Assembly: GCF_020880995.1 (NCBI RefSeq)
Contig: NZ_JAJISD010000007.1
Span: 62,001 to 126,000 of the forward strand
DNA length: 64,000 nt
From: Reyranella aquatilis
Lineage (GTDB): Bacteria; Pseudomonadota; Alphaproteobacteria; Reyranellales; Reyranellaceae
Direction of reading: 5' to 3'
Under the pieces are notes generated by a model. It was not told the origin of the DNA. It ran no database searches and saw only the letters and a list, made by a program, of their open reading frames with translations. Of the stretch, positions 9,177 to 17,170 are shown in pieces. Positions within the stretch are counted from its first letter, which is position 1. The number at the start of each line of letters is the position of its first letter. A program made the position numbers and the translations under genes.

Positions 9177-10442
9177 TTGTTCGCGCAAGCTACCAATGAA
9201 ACCGGCGTCTCGTGGGAGGAACGCCGGTGGCGCCGCGAGATGCGGTCCGCGTGGTTGCGGCTGCTGGTTTTCGTCGTCCTCGTGCTTAACCTTATGGCCA
9301 ATAGGCACGGCGAAAGCGTACTCGTCCATATTCAAGTTATCGGCTGGTACGTAATTGCGACCGCTGTTGCGTTGGTGTTGGCCTGGAAACGACGGGGGCC
9401 GGGCTGGTCGACGGCAGTCTTCGTTGTCATTGATGCGCTGTTGGTAGTGGCCCTCTTTCACGAACATCTGTTTGCACCCGGCCAAACGTTCGATCACAGC
9501 TTAACTGCCCCTTCCCTTGCGATCGGCTTTCTGTTGCTGACGCACACAGCCTTGCGATTGCGACCAGATCTTGTTCTCCTGTTCTCCACCGTCGTGCTGA
9601 CGGGCTGGCTATCGCTACTCGCCATCACCCTCTTTGTGCACGCTCACCTGCATCCGATGGCGGCCAGCGAATGGTCCTTGTTTGGTGCCGAGGGCGCGCT
9701 CGCGGCGGCTTTCGCATTCGCCGCCTTCGTCTGTTACCTGCTGACAAAGGAGCATAGCGCGATTCTTGCCGAGGCTGTGGCAAGTGAAAGACGGCGCCAA
9801 ATGCTGGCTCGGTTTTTTTCCCCCAGCGTAGTCGCGGAACTCCAGAACAATGCCACCGGCCTTGCTCTCGCCCGGCGACGCGCAGTGATAATGTTCGTCG
9901 ATCTTCGCTCCTTCACCCGGCTTAGCGAAACGGCCAAGCCTGAGGCGATTGCCGAGCTTCTGTCGGAATACCGGCAACGGGTAACCGAAGCGGTATTCAA
10001 GTACGGGGGCACCATCGACAAGTTCATCGGTGACGGCGTCATGGCGGTGTTCGGTCATCCCAAAGCCGGGCCAGACGATTCGGCAAGCGCCGTGAAATGC
10101 GGCCTGGAACTGAGCGCGTCGCTTGAGCAATGGACCAAGGAGCGACTAGGGCTTGGCAAGACCGCCATCGACGCCGGGATCGGTCTGCATGCAGGGGCCG
10201 TAATCGGTGGCGTTCTTGAAAGTGGTGGGCACGCCGAATTCACTGTTTTTGGCGACGCAGTCAACGTTGCTGAACGCCTGGAGCGGCTGTGCCGGCCGCT
10301 GCAGGCTGCGCTCGTCGTTTCGCAAGACGTCCTGCAGGATGTGCCTGGCTTCAACGCCAGCGCCAACTGGAAATGGAAGGATGCTGCGGAACTCGAAGGA
10401 AGGCGCGGCAAACTAAAACTCGCGTATCTCCCGCGCTGTTAG
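9177..10442 (+). CDS. membrane-anchored class III adenylate cyclase
   Basis: The protein (421 residues from TTG 9177, or 400 from ATG 9240) has about six membrane segments in its N-terminal 180 residues, then a class III cyclase domain. The metal aspartates are visible in MFVDLRSFTRLS (about residue 240) and KFIGDGVMAVFG (about 282). The Lys before FIGDG and the Asp in FTVFGDAVNVAERL (about 355) fit ATP as substrate, so the product would be cAMP. Only 5 bases separate it from copA, so it is likely in the same transcript. A signalling enzyme coupled to copper export is unusual; the start choice is uncertain. Confidence 0.85.
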   Translation: MFAQATNETGVSWEERRWRREMRSAWLRLLVFVVLVLNLMANRHGESVLVHIQVIGWYVIATAVALVLAWKRRGPGWSTAVFVVIDALLVVALFHEHLFAPGQTFDHSLTAPSLAIGFLLLTHTALRLRPDLVLLFSTVVLTGWLSLLAITLFVHAHLHPMAASEWSLFGAEGALAAAFAFAAFVCYLLTKEHSAILAEAVASERRRQMLARFFSPSVVAELQNNATGLALARRRAVIMFVDLRSFTRLSETAKPEAIAELLSEYRQRVTEAVFKYGGTIDKFIGDGVMAVFGHPKAGPDDSASAVKCGLELSASLEQWTKERLGLGKTAIDAGIGLHAGAVIGGVLESGGHAEFTVFGDAVNVAERLERLCRPLQAALVVSQDVLQDVPGFNASANWKWKDAAELEGRRGKLKLAYLPRC

Positions 10443-11194
10443 ACCTTGCTGAGCGCCAGAGCTCTTGGGTGGTCACCCTTCAGCTCCGGCTCGAAGGCCT
10501 GCTATCGCGGCGCTTCGCCGAGTTGTTCGTCAGTTCCGAGGCCTTCGTGTCTGGCAAGCTAATGGGCTTACTTGCCCACGCGCTGAAGCCTGGCCAAAAG
10601 GCAACGCCTTGATATTCTGCTTTTCTTCGGCCGCGCCGGAAACTGCTGGGCGGCGTGCGGGTCGCGAGACTCGCGGCCCTGCCGCACGGCGGACTTGCCG
10701 TCCTTCTGGTTCTGCCGCCGGCAGGGTCATCAGTCCGCTGGCTGACTGCCCGGCGCAGCACCTGGGGCTCTATGTCATCCTGGCACTGCGCGGCCTGAGG
10801 CCGCGCGAGATCACGCATCTCTTAACAATGGACTTAACACGGGCAGCGAGGATCTGCAGGCGTCGCGATCGATGCTCGCTGTCGCCATGGAACTGCTGCC
10901 CCGTCCGCTGACAATCATCGTCGTGGGCTCGGCGGTCCTCTTTCGCTGAGGCCTTCGCCAAAGACTTTTCGTTCCCCCCTCATCGCCACTCAACATTCTG
11001 GATGCTCGGTGATGCTCTAACCAGATTGAAATTGCTGCATATTGCAGACGCACACCATCGTTCGGGAATTGGCTGAGATTGCACGGATGTATGTTGAGGG
11101 AAATCACTAAGGCAGGTTTCACCCTTTAGGAAGAGCCTCGCAGGACGCCCGGCACTTTCCTGCTCAAATTCTGCAACAGGCACGTGGTCGGAAC
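10443..11194. other. non-coding stretch between cyclase and LysR genes
   Basis: I see no convincing gene in about 750 bases; open frames here are low-complexity and unsupported. A perfect hairpin lies at 10788-10806 (GCGCGGCC, loop TGA, GGCCGCGC) without a T tract. A short palindrome CTGCA-TAT-TGCAG at 11035-11047 is a possible LysR-type site upstream of the next gene. The stretch marks the boundary between the copper cargo and the conjugation backbone. Confidence 0.4.
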
Positions 11195-12103
11195 ATGAAC
11201 CTCGATCTAAGTTCGTTGCGCAGTGTAATTGCTGCTGCCGAGCACGGAAGCTTTCGGCAAGCTGCGACAGCCCTCAACCTCAAACAATCGGCACTCAGCC
11301 GGCGGATTCGGCACCTAGAAGAGCAAGTCGGTTTCCCTTTGTTCGAGCGATCGAGTGGTGGAGTACGCCTCACGCCGGCTGGTGCGAGCATGACTCACGC
11401 GGCTCGCCGCCTGTTTGACGAAATCGATCACATGGTCACAGCGTCGCGGTTGGCCGACTGTGGAGAAGCAGGCGTACTCAAGGCAGGCTTTGGAACAGCC
11501 GTGTCCACAAACAAGGTACGCACGGTGCTGGCGGAGCATATTAAGTCATTTCCAGGCATTGGCATACAGGTCACCGAACGCTCCGCGGCTCTACTGGCTA
11601 CCGCACTCACAGCGGGCGACATAGATGTCGCCATCGTCGCCGGACAGGCGCGACAACATAGTGGACCTTCAATGTCGCTATGGTCGGAGCGCATTGTTGC
11701 GGCGCTATCTTCGCGGCACCCTCTTTCGAACAGTGAGGTCATCGATTGGAACGACCTCAAAGACGAGACCTTTCTTCTCAGCCAGTGGGATCCGGGTTTG
11801 GATCTGCGCAATCTGATCCTCAAGAAGCTCGCCGCGCCAGGCGATGCTCCCAAAATAGAAGCCTGGGACGTCAGCAATGAGAAGATTCTCGGGATGATGG
11901 AAGCAGGGCTTCATGTCAGCATTCATTGCGAATCGTGGACCAGTCTTGGCTATCCCGGCGTCCGCTTTCGCGAGCTTCGCGATGCTTCAGGTCCCAGCCA
12001 TATCACCTTCACGGCATGCTGGGAGGAGCAAAATAGGAATCCAGCTCTCGTCCGGTTCCTAGAAACGCTGCGGCAAGCACACTATCCAACCAGCCTCACC
12101 TAG
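11195..12103 (+). CDS. LysR-family transcriptional regulator
   Basis: The 302-residue protein has the LysR winged-helix domain at the N-terminus (LSSLRSVIAAAEHGSFRQAATALNLKQSALSRRIRHLEEQVG, residues 6-48, then LFERSSGGVRLTPAG), followed by a periplasmic-binding-protein-like effector domain. Effector unknown. It converges on the DUF2274 gene at the end of the trb operon, overlapping it by 8 bases. That position is commonly seen for a LysR gene in this family of elements, so it may regulate transfer or cargo genes; this is inferred. Confidence 0.9.
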   Translation: MNLDLSSLRSVIAAAEHGSFRQAATALNLKQSALSRRIRHLEEQVGFPLFERSSGGVRLTPAGASMTHAARRLFDEIDHMVTASRLADCGEAGVLKAGFGTAVSTNKVRTVLAEHIKSFPGIGIQVTERSAALLATALTAGDIDVAIVAGQARQHSGPSMSLWSERIVAALSSRHPLSNSEVIDWNDLKDETFLLSQWDPGLDLRNLILKKLAAPGDAPKIEAWDVSNEKILGMMEAGLHVSIHCESWTSLGYPGVRFRELRDASGPSHITFTACWEEQNRNPALVRFLETLRQAHYPTSLT

Positions 12104-12338
12104 CGTCTACTTTTGCCAAAGCTTTCGCCGAACGTCGGGCTTTGGCAAAGACTCGATCAGCCGACATGAACCGGGCCAACATCGGTCCCACGAGCTTGGC
12201 CGGATCGATCGTCTGCCCTGTTTCCCGGCCGAGCGTCTCCGCGTAGACGACGAGATCCCGGTGGATGGCCGCCGGCAAGTCCACCGTCAGCTTCACTGGC
12301 TTCTCGTCCAGAATGGCACCGAGCTTGAGCTTGGACAT
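12096..12338 (-). CDS. DUF2274 family protein, end of trb operon
   Basis: The 80-residue protein matches the small DUF2274 family that usually follows trbI in alphaproteobacterial conjugation clusters. Its N-terminal part (KLTVDLPAAIHRDLVVYAETLGRETGQTI) resembles a ribbon-helix-helix fold, so it may bind DNA; its role is not known. It lies 10 bases after trbI on the same strand and its 3' end overlaps the convergent LysR gene by 8 bases. Confidence 0.85.
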   Translation of the reverse strand: MSKLKLGAILDEKPVKLTVDLPAAIHRDLVVYAETLGRETGQTIDPAKLVGPMLARFMSADRVFAKARRSAKALAKVDAR

Positions 12339-12348
12339 GACGTTTCTC

Positions 12349-13518
12349 CTATCCCCGATAAGGCTGAAGCACGAGATCGCGGGTCACGATGACCCGTACT
12401 GGATAACCGGGGCGGATCGTGAGGATTGGCTGGATGTTGAGGTTCCGCCGTACCACTTGCTGCCCAGCCTGGTTCAGCGTGTCGCCCGCACCCCGGCGCA
12501 GAGCGCGGACGATATCGCTATCGTTCTGATCCGAGCCCAGCTCGGTGCCCACCGCCAAGATGGTGGAAAGAAGCGCGGCTTTGAACAGGGATCCCCAGTG
12601 GTGGTCGACATCGTCTTCCAGCCCGGCCTGCCCGGTGGAATCGGCCCCGGGCTGTCGTTCGAGCAAGATCGAATAGCCATTTGGCAGAAGCAGCCGTGTC
12701 CAGACCAGAAGAAGACGCGACTGACCAAAGGTAACCTGGCTGTCGTAGACGCCGATCAGTCGCGCCCCTTGAGGAATCAGCAATGCGCCACCCGTCGGCG
12801 TGTCATAGACGTTTTCCGTCACCTGCGCGGTGATCTGCCCCGGAAGGTCGGACCGTAGGCCGGTGACGAGAGCCGCAGGAATGACGGCTCCAGCTTGCAG
12901 CACGAACGGTGAAGCAGGCCGCGCCAGACGATCGGGACTGGTCGTTTTCCGATCAACGGGCGCATTCATGAAAGCGAGCTTGCGGTCCTGTCCGTTTTGT
13001 ATCGAAGCCTCATCGGCGGATGACGGCATTGCCGATGTTGATGGCTGGGACGAGGGAATGTTTCCGGCAGCAGGCTGTGTCTGGCGATTGCCTGGCGCGA
13101 ACAGGCGACTGACGCGAGCCGCTTCCGTCTCCTGAGCCCGACGCTGCTGCTCGGCGTCAGGCGATGGCGGGACGGGCTGGCCCTGAGCTGCCACGATCGG
13201 TCGGCCGAGATCGCCCGGCAGCGGCGGCCCGAGTGGCGGGACATCCCGGGGAACTCCGGTGTAGTCCCGCGGCAGCGCCGCAAGACCATCGGCCACGCGA
13301 GGCCGGTCGGTGGTGTAGAGTTCTTGCGGCGTGACGCCACGCAGCCGGTCTCCCTGCAAAGCCCACAGTACGGCGCCACAGATCAAGATCAGGCCCAGTG
13401 CCGTTCCGCCAATCAGCACACTGCGCGATAGGCGGGTGACGCGAGGCCCCTCGGATCGCAGCCTGAAAGATTGAGCAGTTGTCGAGATTGTGGAATCCGA
13501 CTGGTTCTGATCGGTCAT
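12349..13518 (-). CDS. trbI: TrbI, VirB10-like type IV secretion protein
   Basis: The 389-residue protein has a cytoplasmic N-terminus, one membrane segment (about residues 34-52), a Pro-rich periplasmic linker (VPPLGPPLPGDLG region) and a C-terminal VirB10/TrbI beta-barrel domain from about residue 195 (AGAVIPAALVTGLRSDLPG, then GALLIPQGARLIGVYDS). It spans inner and outer membranes as part of the secretion channel core, with TrbG. Its start overlaps the trbG stop by 4 bases. Length and order match other Trb systems. Confidence 0.95.
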   Translation of the reverse strand: MTDQNQSDSTISTTAQSFRLRSEGPRVTRLSRSVLIGGTALGLILICGAVLWALQGDRLRGVTPQELYTTDRPRVADGLAALPRDYTGVPRDVPPLGPPLPGDLGRPIVAAQGQPVPPSPDAEQQRRAQETEAARVSRLFAPGNRQTQPAAGNIPSSQPSTSAMPSSADEASIQNGQDRKLAFMNAPVDRKTTSPDRLARPASPFVLQAGAVIPAALVTGLRSDLPGQITAQVTENVYDTPTGGALLIPQGARLIGVYDSQVTFGQSRLLLVWTRLLLPNGYSILLERQPGADSTGQAGLEDDVDHHWGSLFKAALLSTILAVGTELGSDQNDSDIVRALRRGAGDTLNQAGQQVVRRNLNIQPILTIRPGYPVRVIVTRDLVLQPYRG

Positions 13519-14462
13519 CGTTGCTGCCTTCCGTCCGTGCGGACAATCCGGACGATCTGCTGGCTCTCGCCGCCCAGCCGCAACTCGGCCGCGGCAAACA
13601 GGCGGTCGACGATCAGGACGTTGCCGTATGCACGGGAGTTGACGAGCTCCGGCTTGCCGTCCGCGCCGACGACGAAGAGAGGTGGCATCTCCCCCTGAAC
13701 GATGCCGGGCGAGAACTCGACATAGACCTTGCGCCCATCGTCGTAGGCGTTGACCGGACGCCAGGGCGGCTTGTCACCCTCGATCGAGTATCGATACCGG
13801 CGCTGGGCGATCTCAGGGAGAACCGGCACTGGCGGCAGAGCGCGCAGGCTCTTGCCTCGGCTCTCCGGATAGAACCAGGCAACCGAGGGCATATAAGGTC
13901 GCTCATGGGCCCGCAGCTCGATGAGATAGGTACGTCGGTCGGTGTTGACCACGAGGTTGGTTTCGATGGCAGGCCGGGTTGGCTTGACCAGGATGTGCAC
14001 GCGACGCGTATCGCCGTTACCGCTTTCCGTATCGCCAATAATCCAGCGTACCGTGTCGCCGGCGGCCACCGGGCCTGACCCGGTGAGTTGCTCGCCAGGC
14101 TCCAGGGCAATGTCGGTGATCTGTCCGGGAGCGACGTAGACCTGATAGAGGGCTCCCGGGCTATACGGGAACACCTGCACGGCGTTGAAATAGCCCTCGC
14201 GGCGCGGCTCCACCCGCGCGGCGCCATTGGCAGCCTCGACGCGTGCCACCGGGTCCCTTGCATCACCCGGTCCTCCGCGCGCCGGCGTCCAGGCCGGGGG
14301 AATGTGCAGAGGCTGCGGCGGTGCATCCTCGGTGAAAGCGGATGACACAGGGAGCGGCGGCACGCTCTCGTCGTAACTGATCTGAGGCGGCTTGGTGGAC
14401 GCGCATCCCGTAACCGCCAGCAAGGAGACGAAAATGGCTGGCCGCATGCGGTGGTACCTCAT
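13515..14462 (-). CDS. trbG: TrbG, VirB9-like outer-membrane core protein
   Basis: The 315-residue protein begins with a lipoprotein signal (LLAVTGC, Cys about residue 20) and has a VirB9/TrbG/CagX domain (YNAVQVFPYSPGALYQVYVAPGQITDIALEPGEQL, about 90-125, and a C-terminal YRYSIEGDKPPWRP/VFDDGRKVYVEF-like part). It forms the outer-membrane ring of the conjugation channel with TrbI. It overlaps both neighbours by 4 bases (trbF and trbI), showing a tightly coupled operon. Confidence 0.95.
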   Translation of the reverse strand: MRYHRMRPAIFVSLLAVTGCASTKPPQISYDESVPPLPVSSAFTEDAPPQPLHIPPAWTPARGGPGDARDPVARVEAANGAARVEPRREGYFNAVQVFPYSPGALYQVYVAPGQITDIALEPGEQLTGSGPVAAGDTVRWIIGDTESGNGDTRRVHILVKPTRPAIETNLVVNTDRRTYLIELRAHERPYMPSVAWFYPESRGKSLRALPPVPVLPEIAQRRYRYSIEGDKPPWRPVNAYDDGRKVYVEFSPGIVQGEMPPLFVVGADGKPELVNSRAYGNVLIVDRLFAAAELRLGGESQQIVRIVRTDGRQQR

Positions 14463-15145
14463 TGTGCGAGCTCCTTCGACCAGTTGATGGCATTTACGAA
14501 GACGCCGAGTGGATTCTTGCGCAGACGATCGGCGTCTCGCGGCGTTTCGATCACGATGGTGAGGATGGCGGTCCAGCGCTCGGTGGCCGCGAGCTGGCCG
14601 CTTTCGTAGCGACGCTCGGTCCAGGCCACCCGGAAACTGTCGGGCGATGCCCTGATGACGCTCGAGACCTCGACAGAGATCTGCATCTTGCCGAGCTTGG
14701 CGAAAGGGTCGGCGCGGCGCGCATAGTCGTTGAGGGCCGTGGCGCCGCGGTCCGTCGTGAAGTCGTATGCCCGTAGCCAGCCCTGACGGAGCACGACCGC
14801 GTCAGATGGCAGCCCGCGCACGTCCTCGATGAACCGCGCAAGATGAAAGGCGATCTGCGGATCGGTGGGTTGATAGGAGGGATCGGCCGGCGCGATCGCC
14901 TGTGCCTGGCCAAGCCTGTCGACTTGGACGACCCAAGGCGTGATCGTGCCCCTCGCCGCTTGCCAGACGAGCCCACCGGCGAGACCGGCGGCCAGCCCCA
15001 GGCAGCCAAACGCCACCAGGCGCCAGTTCCTGGCCTGCACACGTGCAGACCCGATCCGGTCGTCCCAGACTTGCGCAGCCTTCTGGTAGGGCGTCTCCGG
15101 CACGGGTGTGTGGCCGTAACGGACGGACGAACGCTTGAACATCAA
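14459..15145 (-). CDS. trbF: TrbF, VirB8-like inner-membrane protein
   Basis: The 228-residue protein has a short cytoplasmic start (YGHTPVPETPYQKAAQVWDDRIGSARVQARNWR), one membrane segment (about 42-64) and a periplasmic VirB8/TrbF domain (VQVDRLGQAQAIAPADPSYQP onward). VirB8 proteins nucleate assembly of the type IV secretion channel. The conserved Trb-type start and the place between trbL and trbG, with 4-base overlaps on both sides, make the assignment firm. Confidence 0.95.
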   Translation of the reverse strand: MMFKRSSVRYGHTPVPETPYQKAAQVWDDRIGSARVQARNWRLVAFGCLGLAAGLAGGLVWQAARGTITPWVVQVDRLGQAQAIAPADPSYQPTDPQIAFHLARFIEDVRGLPSDAVVLRQGWLRAYDFTTDRGATALNDYARRADPFAKLGKMQISVEVSSVIRASPDSFRVAWTERRYESGQLAATERWTAILTIVIETPRDADRLRKNPLGVFVNAINWSKELAQ

Positions 15146-16395
15146 TGGTTCCCTTCAGAAAGATCGATGGAGGAGCCGCCACCACCGTGATCGCCGGACC
15201 GGATGGCATGCGTGGTGGCGGAAGCGCCGTGACTTGCGGCCTGACTCCGCCTCATGCGCCGCGCCCAGGCGGGCGGCGCGTCCGGCGAAGCCGCCGCAGT
15301 GCCGGCATCGGCACCGCCGGAAGCGGCGCGCCCGCCGGCTTCGAAGCTGCTCGAAACGCTTTCTGACGCCCGGCGGAGCGGGCTCGACGCGGCGGATGCG
15401 CCAGCCGTGGTCACGCCGGACAGACCACCGGCGCGATAGGCAGTCGCGGCGCCCCCTGCCAGAGCCGCAGAGCCTCGGGCGGCCGCGCCCGCGGCACCGG
15501 CCAGCGCACTCGCGCCGCCCGTCGCCAGGGCGCCACCTGCGGCGGCAAGCCCGCCGGCCGCCAGCCCGGTCCCCACCGCCGCACCGGCACCCAGTTGGGG
15601 GCCGCCCGAGACGATGCCGTTGGCGATGCCCGGCCCGAAGATACCGAGACCCAGCAGGGCCAGGGAGGCCAGCACGAGCGCCATGGCGTCTTCGATTGAA
15701 GGCTGGGCCCCAGCGCCTGAAGTGAACTGAGAGAAGAGCGTCGAGCCGATCCCGACGATGACTGCCAGCACCAGCACCTTCACGCCGGAGGAAACGACGT
15801 TGCCCAGCACCCGCTCGGCCAGGAACGCCGTCTTGCTGAAGAGTCCGAAGGGAATGAGCACAAAGCCGGCGAGCGTCGTCAGCTTGAACTCGATCAGGGT
15901 GATGAAGAGCTGAACGGCAAGAATGAAAAAGGCCAGCAGCACCACGACCCAGGCGAACAGCAGCACCACGATCTGGATGAAGTTCTCGAAGAAGCTGATG
16001 TAGCCCATCAGTCCTGAAATCGACTCCAGGAGGGGGCGTCCGGCATCAAGCCCCACTTGGGCGACCCGCCCCGGTCGGAGAAAGTCCGCCGCCGACAGAC
16101 TCGTACCGGAGGCCTTCAGGCCAAGGCCGGCGAAGCTCTCAAATATGATGCGGGCGAGGCTGTTCCAGTTGCCGATGAGGTAGGCAAAGACCCCGATGAA
16201 CAGGGTCTTCTTAACGAGCCTGGCGATAATATCTTCGTCCCGGCCCCAGGCCCAGAACAGCGCGGCCAGCGTCAGGTCGATCGCGGCAAGGGTGGCCGCG
16301 AGGAAACCCACTTCGCTGCCCAGCAACCCGAAGCCGCTGTCGATGTAGCTCGTAAAGACTGCGAGGAACCGGTCGATAACGCCAGTGCCGCCCAT
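15142..16395 (-). CDS. trbL: TrbL, VirB6-like polytopic membrane protein
   Basis: The 417-residue protein has several membrane spans between about residues 35 and 290, including FAWVVVLLAFFILAVQLFITLIEFKL and VLVLAVIVGIGSTLFSQF. A Gly/Ala/Ser-rich cytoplasmic tail of about 120 residues follows. VirB6/TrbL proteins form part of the inner-membrane channel through which DNA passes. It overlaps trbF by 4 bases and lies 37 bases downstream of trbJ. No separate trbK lipoprotein gene fits in that gap. Confidence 0.93.
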   Translation of the reverse strand: MGGTGVIDRFLAVFTSYIDSGFGLLGSEVGFLAATLAAIDLTLAALFWAWGRDEDIIARLVKKTLFIGVFAYLIGNWNSLARIIFESFAGLGLKASGTSLSAADFLRPGRVAQVGLDAGRPLLESISGLMGYISFFENFIQIVVLLFAWVVVLLAFFILAVQLFITLIEFKLTTLAGFVLIPFGLFSKTAFLAERVLGNVVSSGVKVLVLAVIVGIGSTLFSQFTSGAGAQPSIEDAMALVLASLALLGLGIFGPGIANGIVSGGPQLGAGAAVGTGLAAGGLAAAGGALATGGASALAGAAGAAARGSAALAGGAATAYRAGGLSGVTTAGASAASSPLRRASESVSSSFEAGGRAASGGADAGTAAASPDAPPAWARRMRRSQAASHGASATTHAIRSGDHGGGGSSIDLSEGNH

Positions 16396-16432
16396 CGGCT
16401 TTCACTCCTTGCCTTCTGCCCACACGACAGCC

Positions 16433-17170
16433 TCATTCAGGAAACATGCGAACGGTCGACGGCTGGTAGCCGGTGTTGGGCGCAAGGAAGCGTCGAAGCT
16501 GCTCCCTCGCCTGGTCCTGGGCCGCCACGCGCGCCGCCGCCTCGAGGCTCTGTGCCCGGCCCTGCGCAGCGACCGCCGCCGTGAGATCGGCGAGCTGCTG
16601 CGCCTGAAGCGCGATGAGCTGGTTGCCGGCTTGCGCCGCCTCCAGTGCCCCGGCCGCGCCCTGGCTGGCATCAATCAAGGCGGACATTTCTGAGCGGTTG
16701 GTTTCGAGGTTACCGACGACCGTCGCCTGGATGCGCAGGGCATCCTGCAGGCCCGCGACGGAGTTTTCCCAACGCGTCCGGGCACTGGCGATCAGCGATT
16801 GGTCCGACTGGGTGGCCGACGCAGGCGCATAGGTCGTCGAGAACGCCCGATCGATCTGCTGGACGTCGTAGGCAATGTTCTGCGCCTGACCCAGGAGTTG
16901 CTGGGTCCGCCCGATCGACTGCTGCAGCTGCTGTAAGGAGGAGTACGGCAGGCTCGTAAGATTGCGGGCCTGGTTGATCAGCATCTGCGCTTCGTTCTGC
17001 AGCGACAGGATCTGGTTGTTGACCTGCTCGAGCGTGCGCGCCGCGGTCAGGAGATTCTGCAAATAATTGCTGGGATCGAACACTGTCATCTGCGCCGAGG
17101 CTGGCAACGCACTGCCGGAGAAGGCGAGGATGGCCGCAAGCGCAACACTGCAACGGCGAATGGAAGTCAT
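16433..17170 (-). CDS. trbJ: TrbJ, VirB5-like periplasmic transfer protein
   Basis: The 245-residue protein has a signal peptide (cleaved near ASA-QM, residue 26) and then long helices with many Gln residues (TVFDPSNYLQNLLTAARTLEQVNNQILSLQNEAQMLINQARNL), the hallmark of TrbJ. VirB5/TrbJ proteins are minor components at the pilus tip or channel. Its start overlaps the trbE stop by 4 bases. Confidence 0.93.
   Translation of the reverse strand: MTSIRRCSVALAAILAFSGSALPASAQMTVFDPSNYLQNLLTAARTLEQVNNQILSLQNEAQMLINQARNLTSLPYSSLQQLQQSIGRTQQLLGQAQNIAYDVQQIDRAFSTTYAPASATQSDQSLIASARTRWENSVAGLQDALRIQATVVGNLETNRSEMSALIDASQGAAGALEAAQAGNQLIALQAQQLADLTAAVAAQGRAQSLEAAARVAAQDQAREQLRRFLAPNTGYQPSTVRMFPE

Noticed and set aside
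10465..10911. Open frame of 148 codons between the cyclase and LysR genes
   Set aside because: Arg/Ala/Pro-rich without motif, start or ribosome site; typical chance frame in GC-rich DNA.
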